A stretch of 64,000 nt of DNA from Pseudoflavonifractor phocaeensis. Its GTDB lineage: Bacteria; Bacillota; Clostridia; Oscillospirales; Oscillospiraceae. Each line of letters begins with the position of its first letter. The stretch's first letter is position 1. Location: positions 62,001 to 126,000 of the forward strand of contig NZ_JADYUM010000006.1 of NCBI RefSeq assembly GCF_021531815.1, given 5' to 3'. The notes under the pieces were generated by a model. That model was not told the origin of the DNA, ran no database searches, and saw nothing but the letters and a program-made list of their open reading frames with translations. This document shows, one piece after another, positions 1 to 8,537 of the stretch. A program made the position numbers and the translations under genes.

Positions 1-450
1 GTCATGCATCCAGGGCTCCTCGCAGCCGGTCTCACCATGGCTGGTGAACACCAGGGGGCAGCCGGTTTCCCTTTGGAGAAGGCTGCCAAGCTCCGTATTG
101 GTACCCAGCTTGTGGGCATGAATGATATCCGGCTCAAAATCCTGCAAGACCGCCGAAAGACTGCGGCGAAGGAACCAAATGGCGCTCCGGGTGTTCAACC
201 CTCCCTTTTCCCCATACCGGGAGAAAGAGGGATATCGAAAAAACATGTGCTCAATACCGTCTACCACCTCAGTATGGAGTAGAGGCAGGAACCGCTTTCC
301 GTCCTGCCCCACCTTGCCCATGGGAGTGGGAACCAGAATTCTGACACGGTGCCCCGCCCGGAGGAATGCCCGCATCTGGTCGTGGACAAACAGGGCTGTG
401 GGGACTCCAATACCCTGATAGTGATAGTGCGCAACGACAAGAATATTCAT
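1..450 (-). CDS. GT4-type glycosyltransferase, N-terminal part (cut by window edge)
   Basis: A reading frame starting at an ATG at 450 stays open for 150 codons to the left edge, so only the N-terminal acceptor-side half is present. It begins MNILVVAHYHYQGIGVP and contains the IIHAHK stretch common in the first Rossmann fold of GT-B family 4 glycosyltransferases. The catalytic nucleotide-sugar half lies outside the window. A GAAAGGA ribosome site sits just upstream of the ATG, and the stop of the preceding gene is 23 bp away, so it is the most distal visible gene of the polysaccharide operon. Donor and acceptor sugars cannot be told. Confidence 0.8.
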   Translation of the reverse strand, partial: MNILVVAHYHYQGIGVPTALFVHDQMRAFLRAGHRVRILVPTPMGKVGQDGKRFLPLLHTEVVDGIEHMFFRYPSFSRYGEKGGLNTRSAIWFLRRSLSAVLQDFEPDIIHAHKLGTNTELGSLLQRETGCPLVFTSHGETGCEEPWMHD

Positions 451-473
451 AAGCTTCCTTTCTGAAGCCGGTA

Positions 474-1586
474 TCAGCAGTTCCCTGTGTTTACCGCTTC
501 CCGGTAATACGCCTCGCTGCAAGCACATACAGCGTCCTGGCTGAACTGGGCAGCGGCTTCTCCACAGTGCGGCTGCAGCGAGTCATATTCCTTTATCACT
601 TGTTGGATCTGGCATACGATATCCTCCGGGGACAGCGGATTTACATGATAGCCCACAAAGCCCTCGGGAAATTGCTGATCGAACCCCTGACCGGCACTGT
701 AAATCACAGGAAGACCCTGCGTCAAAGCCTCCGCATAGACCAAGCCAAAAGACTCGGTCAAAGAAGGCAACACAAAGAGATCCGCCCGGTGGTATTCGTC
801 AATCAGCTGTTCCTTGGGGAGCTTCTGGATCCTGCGGACAAAGTTGTGGGCGCATATCTGCCGATCCAGCGCTTCATCCTCCCCCGCCCCAACAACTGTC
901 AGCTCCGCATCCATCCCCTGCTGTCGCAGCATCTGAACGGCCTTTGCTGTCCGCAGCTGATTTTTGCGGGCGTTCACCACCCCGACCGTCAGCAGCCGCA
1001 CCGGCCCATCGTGGGAGGGGTGGCGAGCAGAGTCGGTATGCTCCGTCCAGAAAGGATCCACGGCAAAGGGCAGCAATCGAAACTTTTTTGACACGTCTTC
1101 CCGAGCAGAGGCAGGGACCATGTGGCGCAGGACAAAGGCCCGGTAGGCGTCGGAGATGAAAAACACCAGCTCTGCCTCCCGGAGAATATCCCATCCAAGC
1201 CCACGCAGATGGATCAGCCTGCGGTAAATAGTATTCACATCGGTATCCTGGACTGTGACCACATAGGGGATGCCGAACTCACGTTTTGCCCACAGGCAAT
1301 GGATACCGCCGGAAAACAGAAAATACCCATGTAGGAGATCTGGACGCTGCCGCTCCACTTCCCCGCGAAGCTGCCGGTATATCTTGCGCTGTTTATTCAT
1401 ATACCAATAGCGGTCATAGGGATGAAAACAATGAGCCTCCAGAACGTTAGGTACCTGGTGCTGTGGATCGCGATACCGCATGGGCACAAAAAACACCGAA
1501 TCCAGGCCATCCCGCAGGAAGCCTTGATGCAACGTCCGGTAGACACCGGAGTTGAAGTAATCATTGGATATGTGAAGGACCCGCAT
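474..1586 (-). CDS. Family 4 glycosyltransferase (about 370 aa)
   Basis: Predicted cytoplasmic or membrane-associated transferase adding a sugar during repeat-unit assembly. The start at 1586 (MRVLHISNDYF) is preferred over an in-frame ATG nine codons upstream because GGAAAGGAG lies directly before it. The N-terminal half looks like a GT-B acceptor domain. The C-terminal half carries VGVVNARKNQ, the FVLPSLTESFG stretch and the E-x7-E nucleotide-sugar motif (ESFGLVYAE). Length is normal for the family. It sits 39 bp downstream of the wbpB-like gene and 23 bp upstream of the partial glycosyltransferase, so co-transcription is expected. Linkage specificity cannot be read from the sequence. Confidence 0.88.
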   Translation of the reverse strand: MRVLHISNDYFNSGVYRTLHQGFLRDGLDSVFFVPMRYRDPQHQVPNVLEAHCFHPYDRYWYMNKQRKIYRQLRGEVERQRPDLLHGYFLFSGGIHCLWAKREFGIPYVVTVQDTDVNTIYRRLIHLRGLGWDILREAELVFFISDAYRAFVLRHMVPASAREDVSKKFRLLPFAVDPFWTEHTDSARHPSHDGPVRLLTVGVVNARKNQLRTAKAVQMLRQQGMDAELTVVGAGEDEALDRQICAHNFVRRIQKLPKEQLIDEYHRADLFVLPSLTESFGLVYAEALTQGLPVIYSAGQGFDQQFPEGFVGYHVNPLSPEDIVCQIQQVIKEYDSLQPHCGEAAAQFSQDAVCACSEAYYREAVNTGNC

Positions 1587-1625
1587 ATGCGTTTCTCCTT
1601 TCCGGGAGTCCACTTTATCGGAGCT

Positions 1626-2708
1626 TCATTTCCCGAATCTCCCGGCAAAATCCGTGCTGGCCACATCCTGCAGCGGCAGCTTCACCGGCTTGTCGGTGGC
1701 GGCGGACTGGTAGATGGCCAAAATTATTTCCAACGCATTCCGCCCGGCCACAGCGTCCACATAGGGCTTGCGGTCGTGCTCGATGGCGTCGATAACGTCG
1801 GCGAACAGACTAGTGTGGCCGTTGCCGTAGACATTGCTGGTGGCCTCCTGAAGGCCCTTGTTCTTCTCGTCGGCCTCCCCTTCGTCGGCGAATTCCCACA
1901 CGTCGATGTTGTTGGTGGAGGTGCCGCCGATCTTTACCGTGCCGGTCTCGCCGAACAGGTACAGCGTCTCCTCCAGGTTCTTGGGGTAGACGTTGGTGGT
2001 GCCCTCGATGGTGCCCACGGCGCCGTTTTTGAACTTCACCACCGCCATGCCGATGTCCTCGCACTCCAGGTAATCGTGGAACTGCTGCTTGGTAACGCCG
2101 TAGACCTCGTCCACCTCGTCGCCCATCATCCAGCGCAGCAGGTCGATACCGTGGATGCACTGGTTCATCAGACAGCCGCCGTCCTGAACCCAGGTGCCCC
2201 GCCAAGGAGCCTGGTCATAATAACCCTTGTTGCGGTTCCAGCGGACGTGGATGGAGCCATGGGACAGCTTGCCGAACCGACCCGCCTCCAGAGCCCGGCG
2301 GGTCTCCTGAACCGCGATGTTGAAGCGGTTCTGATGGCAGGCAGAAACCTTGACGCCCTTCTCCTCACCACGGCGGATGATTTCCTCCGCATCGGCGATG
2401 CTCATAGCCATGGGCTTTTCAATGATGATGTTCACCCCGGCGTCGATGCAGTCCAAGGCGATCCGGGCGTGAAGGCCGCTCTCCGTGGCGATGCTGATGA
2501 GCTGGATGCCCGGGTTTTCCGCTAGCATGGTTCTGTAATCCGTGTAGCGGGCGATGGACGCATCCTTTTCCAGGCCGTGCTTGGCCAGCAGGGTCTCCAT
2601 GGCCTCCGGCAACACATCGCAGACAGCCACGATGTGCAGATGGTTGTTCAGCGCCGCCTTGATGTGGTTGACGGCGATACGGCCGCAGCCGATGAGCGCG
2701 TAGTTCAT
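1626..2708 (-). CDS. wbpB: Gfo/Idh/MocA oxidoreductase, WbpB-like UDP-sugar 3-dehydrogenase
   Basis: NAD-dependent oxidoreductase of 360 aa. The Rossmann motif GCGRIA is at residues 8-13 and the family signature EKPMA at about residue 96. In the Pseudomonas WbpA/B/E/D pathway WbpB oxidises C3 of UDP-GlcNAc-uronate to the 3-keto sugar that WbpE then aminates. That role is inferred here from family plus immediate neighbours: the stop of the wbpA-like gene and this start abut (2709/2708), and wbpD- and wbpE-like genes follow upstream in the same operon. Other Gfo/Idh members act on inositol or other sugars, so context carries much of the call. Confidence 0.85.
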   Translation of the reverse strand: MNYALIGCGRIAVNHIKAALNNHLHIVAVCDVLPEAMETLLAKHGLEKDASIARYTDYRTMLAENPGIQLISIATESGLHARIALDCIDAGVNIIIEKPMAMSIADAEEIIRRGEEKGVKVSACHQNRFNIAVQETRRALEAGRFGKLSHGSIHVRWNRNKGYYDQAPWRGTWVQDGGCLMNQCIHGIDLLRWMMGDEVDEVYGVTKQQFHDYLECEDIGMAVVKFKNGAVGTIEGTTNVYPKNLEETLYLFGETGTVKIGGTSTNNIDVWEFADEGEADEKNKGLQEATSNVYGNGHTSLFADVIDAIEHDRKPYVDAVAGRNALEIILAIYQSAATDKPVKLPLQDVASTDFAGRFGK

Positions 2709-4028
2709 TTACAGCACCTCGATATTCTCCCGGTCAGTGATATTTTTGCAGACGTTCTTGCAGTCGAACACCGGCACGCCACAGGAAACCACCATGGGGT
2801 AATCCACTTTGGTATGGGCGGTGGTGATGCAGACCAGGTCGTACTGCTTTACCGCCTCGGCGGTCAAGGCGGGAATACCCTCGTACCACTTGCCCTTCTC
2901 CCGGTACTTGGGGATGAAGGGGTCGTAGAAGTCCACCTCCGCACCGGTCTTATGGAATTCTTCGATGACACGGATGGCGGGGCTTTCCCGGTAGTCATCG
3001 ATGTCCTGCTTGTAGGCGACGCCCAGCACCAGAACCTTGGAGCCGTTCAGCGCCTTCTTGTGGCGGTTCAGGATCTTGCCTGCCCGTTCCACGGTGTACT
3101 CCGGCATCCGGTCATTGACCATCATAGATGCCTCAATCATGCTGGTGTGGAAGCCGAACTCCCGGGCCTTCCAGCTCAGGTAGTAGGGGTCTAGGGGGAT
3201 GCAGTGGCCGCCCAGGCCGGGGCCGGGATAGAAAGCCTGGAAGCCGTAGGGCTTCGTCTTGGCGGCATCCACCACTTCCCAGATATTGATGCCCATTTTA
3301 TTGCACAGAATAGCCAGTTCATTGACCAATCCGATATTAATATTACGGTAGGTGTTCTCCAGAATCTTCTCCATCTCCGCCACGGCAGGAGAGGACACAG
3401 TGTGAACCTCGCCCTCCAGAATAGCCCGGTAGACCATGGCAATTACTTCCGTAGCGTCTGCGCCGATGGCGCCCACGGTCTTGGGGGTGTTGCTGGTCTT
3501 GTAGATGAGGTTGCCCGGATCCACCCGCTCTGGAGAAAAACCCAGGTAAAAATCCTTGCCACATTTAAGTCCGCTACCCTCTTCCAAGACCGGTTTAAGC
3601 AATTCCTCAGTAGTACCGGGATAAGTAGTAGATTCCAGCACTACTACAGTTCCACGAGTAAGATGCTGTGCAATCGCTTTTGCGGAAGAACTCACGTAAC
3701 TGATGTCCGGCTGCTGGTGCTTGTCCAGGGGCGTAGGCACGCAGATGGCGATAAAGTCTACGTCCTTCACAAAGCTGAAATCCGTGGTGGCGGACAGCAT
3801 ACCGTTGGCCACCAACTCCTCCAGGTCGGCATTCACCACGTCGCCGATGTAGTTCTTGCCGGCGTTGACCATGTCTACTTTTTCCTTCTGAACGTCGAAT
3901 CCGATGGTCTTAAAGCCGTGCTTGGCCTTGTCCACCGCCAGAGGCAAACCCACATAGCCCAGGCCGCAGACGCCCATGGTCAGGGTCTTGTTTTGGATCT
4001 TTTTGATCAGTTCTTCTTTGATTCCCAT
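2709..4028 (-). CDS. wbpA: UDP-N-acetylglucosamine 6-dehydrogenase (WbpA-like nucleotide-sugar dehydrogenase)
   Basis: 439 aa; two-step NAD-dependent oxidation of UDP-GlcNAc C6 to the uronate is predicted. The N-terminal Rossmann fold has GLGYVGLPLA (about residues 22-31). The central domain carries ESTTYPGTT and the active-site cysteine in GGHCIPLDP. The C-terminal UDP-binding domain starts near VLVLGVAYKQD. The overall pattern resembles the UDP-GlcNAc/ManNAc dehydrogenases (WbpA, WecC) more than UDP-glucose dehydrogenase. It abuts wbpB on one side and wbpD on the other. Roughly 3540-3720 uses noticeably more A/T-ending codons than the rest of the gene, which may mark a recombined tract. Confidence 0.9.
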   Translation of the reverse strand: MGIKEELIKKIQNKTLTMGVCGLGYVGLPLAVDKAKHGFKTIGFDVQKEKVDMVNAGKNYIGDVVNADLEELVANGMLSATTDFSFVKDVDFIAICVPTPLDKHQQPDISYVSSSAKAIAQHLTRGTVVVLESTTYPGTTEELLKPVLEEGSGLKCGKDFYLGFSPERVDPGNLIYKTSNTPKTVGAIGADATEVIAMVYRAILEGEVHTVSSPAVAEMEKILENTYRNINIGLVNELAILCNKMGINIWEVVDAAKTKPYGFQAFYPGPGLGGHCIPLDPYYLSWKAREFGFHTSMIEASMMVNDRMPEYTVERAGKILNRHKKALNGSKVLVLGVAYKQDIDDYRESPAIRVIEEFHKTGAEVDFYDPFIPKYREKGKWYEGIPALTAEAVKQYDLVCITTAHTKVDYPMVVSCGVPVFDCKNVCKNITDRENIEVL

Positions 4029-4610
4029 TTATGTTTCCTCCACATTCCCGTTGGGCGATTTTTGATAAGTCCTTCCGCAGGCGGCACAAATCGCCTGATC
4101 GTTTTCAAAATTCATGCGCGCCCCGCATTCACAGACATAGCCTGCAATCCTGGCCGGTACGCCCAGCATCATAGCATGATTGGGAACATTGTCCGCAACC
4201 ACAGCGCCGGCCCCGATCAGCGCCCAGCGTCCCACAGTGTGACCGCAGACGATGGTGGCGTTGGCGCCGATGGACGCACCCTCACGAATGAGGGTCTTTT
4301 TATAACCCGCGCTGCCCTTCGGATACTTGGAGCGGGGCGTCAGGTCGTTGGTGAACACACAGCTGGGACCGCAGAAGACATAGTCCTCCAGCTCCACGCC
4401 CTCATAGAGAGAGACGTTGTTCTGGAGCTTGCAGCCGTCGCCGATCTTTACATGATTGCTGATGTTCACGTTTTGCCCCAGAGAGCAGCGTTTACCGATG
4501 CGGGCACCCTTCTGGATGTGGCAGAAGTGCCAGATCTTGGTGCCCTCTCCGATCTCTACGTCCTCGTCCACATAGCTGGACTCATGTACAAAGTAGTTCT
4601 TTTCCATCAC
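4029..4610 (-). CDS. wbpD: WbpD-like UDP-3-amino-sugar N-acetyltransferase
   Basis: 193-aa left-handed beta-helix acyltransferase. Hexapeptide repeats run through residues 15-150 (for example IGEGTKIWHFCHI, IGKRCSLGQNVNI, IGANATIVCGHTV). The VFTNDLTPRS loop is typical of WbpD and related O-antigen acetyltransferases. The C-terminus adds a four-cysteine knuckle (CECGAR...CAACGR), as in several clostridial homologues, which could bind zinc. It would acetylate the 3-amino group produced by WbpE, giving UDP-2,3-diacetamido-2,3-dideoxy-glucuronate. Its start overlaps the wbpE stop by 4 bp, which indicates translational coupling. Confidence 0.88.
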   Translation of the reverse strand: MMEKNYFVHESSYVDEDVEIGEGTKIWHFCHIQKGARIGKRCSLGQNVNISNHVKIGDGCKLQNNVSLYEGVELEDYVFCGPSCVFTNDLTPRSKYPKGSAGYKKTLIREGASIGANATIVCGHTVGRWALIGAGAVVADNVPNHAMMLGVPARIAGYVCECGARMNFENDQAICAACGRTYQKSPNGNVEET

Positions 4611-5734
4611 AGCGCCTCCAGAACTGCGTCAATAACCGTCTGCTGCTCTGATTCTTCCAGATAGGGGTGCATAGGCAGGGAGAAGGTCCGGGCGCAGTAG
4701 TCGTTGGCGTTTGCGAACACCTCGCCATAGGTGGGTTCGTCCTTGAATACCGGCAGGCCGTGCTGGGGGGTGGGATAGTAGACCATGTTGGGGATGTTTT
4801 TCTCTTTCAGGTGGGCGATGATCCGGTCCCGGGTTTCCGTATCCTTGGCCAGCACCGCATACTGGGCCCAGGTGGAAACGCAGCCGTCCGCCACAAAGGG
4901 CGTCTGCAACTTTCCGGCAAAAGCGGTGTTATACCGCCCCACCACGGTTTGCCGGGCGTCGATCTCATAATCGTCCAAGGCTTTCAGCTTGGGCAGCAGC
5001 ACAGCGGCCTGGATGGTATCCAGCCGGGAGTTCATGCCGACACGGATGTTGTCGTACTTACCGCCGGGGCCCTTGCCGTGGACGCAGAGGGAGCGGATGA
5101 GAGCGTCCATTTCATCGTCGTCGGTGAAGATGGCGCCGCCGTCGCCGTAGCAGCCCAAAGGCTTGGCCGGGAAGAAGGAAGTCGTTGCGATATGCCCGAA
5201 GGCGCAGGCCCGCTTGCCCTTGTAGGAAGCGCCGAAACTCTGGGCAGCGTCCTCGATGAGGAACAGGCCGTACTTCTCGCAGATGGGGACGATAGCGTCG
5301 TAATCGCAGGGGTTGCCTAGGATGTCCACGGCGACTACGGCTTTGGGGGTCAGCTTGCCTTCTGCCAGAACGGCCTGAATCTGGCGTTCCAGACTCTCGG
5401 GGCAGAGGCTGTAGGTGTCCGGGGTGATGTCGCAGAACACGGAGGCCGCGCCGAACATCTTGGCCGGCTCCGTGGAGGAGATGAAAGTCATGTCCGGGCA
5501 AAACACGGCGTCCCCCTCCCCTACTCCCGCCACCATATAGGCGATCTGCAGGGCGTCGGTGCCGTTGGCGCAAGTGACGCAGTGCTTGCGGCTAACAAAC
5601 GCGGCCAACTGTGTTTCCAGTTCCTTCACCTGGGGGCCACCGATAAACTGGGCGGAGTCCAGGACTGTCTGGATGTTGGCGTCGATGTCGGTTTTCAGCG
5701 CCCGATACTGTGCCTTTAAGTCGATGAATTGCAT
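4607..5734 (-). CDS. wbpE: WbpE-like DegT/DnrJ/EryC1 aminotransferase
   Basis: PLP-dependent sugar aminotransferase of 375 aa. Fold-type-I landmarks are visible: NGTDAL at 57-62, the PLP-binding Asp in EDAAQSFGA (D162), and the Schiff-base lysine K191 in SFFPAKPLGC. Closest pattern is WbpE/WlbC-type, which transfers an amino group from glutamate to the C3 ketone made by WbpB. The gene overlaps wbpD by 4 bp and lies 15 bp after the GT2 gene. A second DegT enzyme at 7247-8362 is a different subfamily (PglE-like), so the cluster can make at least two amino sugars. Confidence 0.9.
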   Translation of the reverse strand: MQFIDLKAQYRALKTDIDANIQTVLDSAQFIGGPQVKELETQLAAFVSRKHCVTCANGTDALQIAYMVAGVGEGDAVFCPDMTFISSTEPAKMFGAASVFCDITPDTYSLCPESLERQIQAVLAEGKLTPKAVVAVDILGNPCDYDAIVPICEKYGLFLIEDAAQSFGASYKGKRACAFGHIATTSFFPAKPLGCYGDGGAIFTDDDEMDALIRSLCVHGKGPGGKYDNIRVGMNSRLDTIQAAVLLPKLKALDDYEIDARQTVVGRYNTAFAGKLQTPFVADGCVSTWAQYAVLAKDTETRDRIIAHLKEKNIPNMVYYPTPQHGLPVFKDEPTYGEVFANANDYCARTFSLPMHPYLEESEQQTVIDAVLEAL

Positions 5735-5749
5735 ATCCTTTTTTCTCCT

Positions 5750-6517
5750 TCAATTGGAAATCCGTTTTTTATTAAAAATCTTTTTCAGGATTCCCCAGAA
5801 CAGATTGTAAACTGTCAACAGCACTGACACCACCGGAGATTTCCCCAATGCCTTTCGATATAAAATGTAATGGTGCTTAATCAGTTTCAGCTTGCTACCA
5901 CTGGAAATAGACCCTTCTCTTTTCCGGTAGCAGGACAAGCTCTCTGGAAGGCGGTAGCAATCCGCTTTTTCAATCACTTTGAACCACATGGCGTAATCAT
6001 TGTTCTTCTTGATATCCGCGATCTGGATCAGCCCAATGGCCTCACGGTCATACATGACCGTGATTGTTGAAAAATAACAATACCGGTATAGCATCCGCTT
6101 AGTGATGTGGGAGGGCGCTGTATAGATATAAGGTGACTCCGTCCCATCCGGCAGTGTGATCCGATAATCAGTACAGGTAAACTGATAGCCATGCTCCTCC
6201 ATAAATCGGATCTGCTTCTCCAGCTTTTCCGGTTCCCAGAGATCATCACTATCTAAAAACGCAATCCATTTCCCTCTTGCTTCCCGCAACGCATAATTTC
6301 GGGAAACGGCGGCACCGCTGTTTTTTGCGTTTTTCAGATACCTGATTCGTGAATCGCCAAAGGATGCAACGACTGCTTCAGTGTTATCTGTGGAACAGTC
6401 GTCCACGATAATCATTTCCCATTCCTGATACGTCTGTGCCAGAACGGATCGAATCGTATCCCCGATATACGCCGCTGTATTATAGGACGGCGTAATGATG
6501 GAAACCAATCCACTCAT
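5750..6517 (-). CDS. Family 2 glycosyltransferase
   Basis: 255 aa with a single GT-A domain. VSIITPSYN at the N-terminus, IIVDDCSTDNT and the DxD-like LDSDDLWEP mark the nucleotide and metal site of GT2 enzymes. The C-terminal 90 residues are basic and hydrophobic, as in membrane-associated GT2 proteins. Codon use is visibly more AT-rich than in the flanking sugar-biosynthesis genes, which fits the usual mosaic make-up of polysaccharide loci. Donor and acceptor are unknown. It lies between the initiating transferase and wbpE, all on one strand with short gaps. Confidence 0.88.
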   Translation of the reverse strand: MSGLVSIITPSYNTAAYIGDTIRSVLAQTYQEWEMIIVDDCSTDNTEAVVASFGDSRIRYLKNAKNSGAAVSRNYALREARGKWIAFLDSDDLWEPEKLEKQIRFMEEHGYQFTCTDYRITLPDGTESPYIYTAPSHITKRMLYRYCYFSTITVMYDREAIGLIQIADIKKNNDYAMWFKVIEKADCYRLPESLSCYRKREGSISSGSKLKLIKHHYILYRKALGKSPVVSVLLTVYNLFWGILKKIFNKKRISN

Positions 6518-6566
6518 TTTGCTTTTATCCTTTCTTTCACGATTTCAGATAAATCACGGTTTTCCC

Positions 6567-7247
6567 CTACTGTGTCTGAACCAATTCCCCAGCCTCGCTC
6601 AACCTCTGGCAGTAATCATTCTGGTCAATAGCGCCAACGCGTAGCAGGTAGTCTCCGTAATCCTCCGCGGTGGCCATGCCCTCCGCGGAAACATCCTCCC
6701 TGATGAACAGGCATCGAATCGTCAGCAGGATGATCTTCAGATCCTCCGAAAAACTGAGCTTCTCTAGGTACTCCAGATCGTACCTGAGCTTATCCTCCCA
6801 GCGAATAGCATTCCGCCCATTGACCTGAGCCCAGCCAGTCAGCCCGGGTCGGATCGTATGACGGCGGCGCTGCTCTGGGGTCATGAACACCATGTCCCGT
6901 ACCAGCTGGGGCCGGGGACCGACGATGGACATATCACCTTTCAGGATGTTCCACAGCTCCGGTAGCTCATCCAAACTAGTGGCCCGCAGTTTCTCACCTA
7001 AGGGAGTCAGCCGCACCGCATCCGGAAGCAAATTGCCGTATTCGTCCCGCTCATCCGTCATGGAGCGGAACTTATACATTTTAAAAATCTTTTCATCCTT
7101 ACCGGGTCGCATCTGACAAAAAATCACCGGACTGCCCAGTTTAAGGCGCACCAGGATGGCCACCACTAGCAGCACTGGGGACAGCACGACCAATGCGCAG
7201 GCGGAGAGGACAATGTCAAAAAAGCGTTTAAAAAAATGACGATACAT
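6567..7247 (-). CDS. Initiating phosphoglycosyl transferase, PglC/bacterial sugar transferase family
   Basis: 226 aa. One re-entrant N-terminal membrane segment (residues 10-33) is followed by the conserved domain with KMYKFRSM, the catalytic Asp-Glu pair in TSLDELPELWN, and the VGPRPQ motif. This small, single-membrane-segment class (PglC, the C-terminal half of WbaP) moves a phosphosugar from UDP onto undecaprenyl phosphate and so starts repeat-unit synthesis at the inner face of the membrane. The gene overlaps the aminotransferase stop by one base (TAATG), suggesting coupled translation. Together they resemble the PglC/PglE pair that makes and transfers bacillosamine-type sugars. No acetyltransferase partner (PglD) is seen in the window. 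Confidence 0.92.
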   Translation of the reverse strand: MYRHFFKRFFDIVLSACALVVLSPVLLVVAILVRLKLGSPVIFCQMRPGKDEKIFKMYKFRSMTDERDEYGNLLPDAVRLTPLGEKLRATSLDELPELWNILKGDMSIVGPRPQLVRDMVFMTPEQRRRHTIRPGLTGWAQVNGRNAIRWEDKLRYDLEYLEKLSFSEDLKIILLTIRCLFIREDVSAEGMATAEDYGDYLLRVGAIDQNDYCQRLSEAGELVQTQ

Positions 7248-8362
7248 TATGTAAAGAGTCCTTTAATAACAGAGATGATACGTTCCATATCCTCGGGAGT
7301 GTTCTTGATGTCGCTGGGCAAGCACAATCCCCGGGCGAAGATGTCCTCGCCCACGCGGTCGCCCACGGTGATGAAGTCGTTGGCGGCGTACAGGGGCTGG
7401 AGGTGCATGGGCTTCCAGATGGGCCGGGCCTCGATGTTCTCCGCCTCCAGGGCCAGCCGCACCTGCTCCGGCGTCACCGGGCAGCCCGGGTCGATGGTCA
7501 TGCAGCTGAGCCAGAAGTTGGGCCGGCTGCAATCCAGATAGGGGTTCATCTTCACCGGCAGGCCCGCCAGGCCCGCCTCGTATGTGCGGTAGATGTCCTC
7601 CTTCAGCTGCCGGTGCTCGTCCAGGTGCAGCAGCTGCCCCCGGCCGATACCCGCCACGATGTTGCTCATGCGGTAGTTATAGCCGATCTCCTTATGCTCG
7701 TACCAGGGGAAGGGCTCCCGGGCCTGGGTGGCCCAGAACCGGGCCTTGGCCACGGCGGCCTCGTCGTCGCTGAGGAGCATACCGCCTCCGGATGTGGTGA
7801 TGATCTTGTTGCCGTTGAAGGAAATGGCATTATATTGTCCGAAAGTGCCGGTTTGTTGTCCTTTATAGGTGGCAGACAGGCTCTCGGCGGCATCCTCGAT
7901 CATGACGGCACCATGATCGTCGCAGATGGCGCGCAGCTCGTCCAACTTGGCCGGGGTGCCGTACAGGTTGGCCACCACCACGCATTTGCAGTCCGGGTAC
8001 TTGGCAAAGGCCTTTTCCAGGGCACGGGGGTCCATGTTCCAGGTCTCCCGCTCGCTCTCGATGAACACCTGCTCGCCGCCCTCGTAGCGCACCGGGTTGA
8101 CGGTGGCGGAGAAGGTCAGATCGGAACAGAACACCTTGTCCCCCGGCTTCACCCCCGCCAGCTTGACAGCCAGATGCAGGGCAGCGGTCCCGGCGGTCAG
8201 GGCTGCGGCGTGGCCTACGCCGATGTAAGCCGCCATCTCCTTTTCAAACTCGTTGACGTTCTTGCCAAGAGGCGCCACCCAGTTGGTGTCAAAGGCCTCC
8301 TTGATAAACACCTGCTCTTCCCCATGCATGGTGGGAGAAGACAAAAAAATCCGTTTATCCAT
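7247..8362 (-). CDS. DegT/DnrJ/EryC1 aminotransferase, PglE-like
   Basis: 371 aa counted from the ATG at 8362, chosen because AAGGAG lies 9 bp upstream; an in-frame start 13 codons earlier lacks such a site. PLP landmarks are D158 in MIEDAAESL and K186 in SFNGNKIIT. The opening IFLSSPTMHGEEQ resembles the PglE/LegC subfamily that aminates UDP-4-keto-hexoses at C4. No UDP-GlcNAc 4,6-dehydratase is visible in the window; it would have to be encoded elsewhere. The gene is separated from the upstream ligase gene by 175 bp holding a hairpin, so it may have its own promoter. Confidence 0.87.
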   Translation of the reverse strand: MDKRIFLSSPTMHGEEQVFIKEAFDTNWVAPLGKNVNEFEKEMAAYIGVGHAAALTAGTAALHLAVKLAGVKPGDKVFCSDLTFSATVNPVRYEGGEQVFIESERETWNMDPRALEKAFAKYPDCKCVVVANLYGTPAKLDELRAICDDHGAVMIEDAAESLSATYKGQQTGTFGQYNAISFNGNKIITTSGGGMLLSDDEAAVAKARFWATQAREPFPWYEHKEIGYNYRMSNIVAGIGRGQLLHLDEHRQLKEDIYRTYEAGLAGLPVKMNPYLDCSRPNFWLSCMTIDPGCPVTPEQVRLALEAENIEARPIWKPMHLQPLYAANDFITVGDRVGEDIFARGLCLPSDIKNTPEDMERIISVIKGLFT

Positions 8363-8475
8363 ACGTACATACTCCTTCCTGTCTATGTTCCAAGATAACA
8401 ACGGAGCATATTTTTATTTTAAAATTCTCGTATACAGAATTATATTCCGAACGTCCAAGTCTCATAAAAATCGGC

Positions 8476-8525
8476 CCTGGCAATTCCGCCAGCTTTCCAA
8501 ATCATGGTGCGGCAAAATTGCCAGG
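8476..8525 (-). terminator. Hairpin between ligase and aminotransferase genes
   Basis: Arms CCTGGCAATT (8476-8485) and AATTGCCAGG (8516-8525) pair perfectly. A second short GC stem sits inside and an AT-rich GATTTTTAT tract follows on the minus strand. This suggests a partial terminator just after the ligase gene, reducing read-through into the rest of the cluster. Confidence 0.5.
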
Positions 8526-8537
8526 GGGCATATAAAC

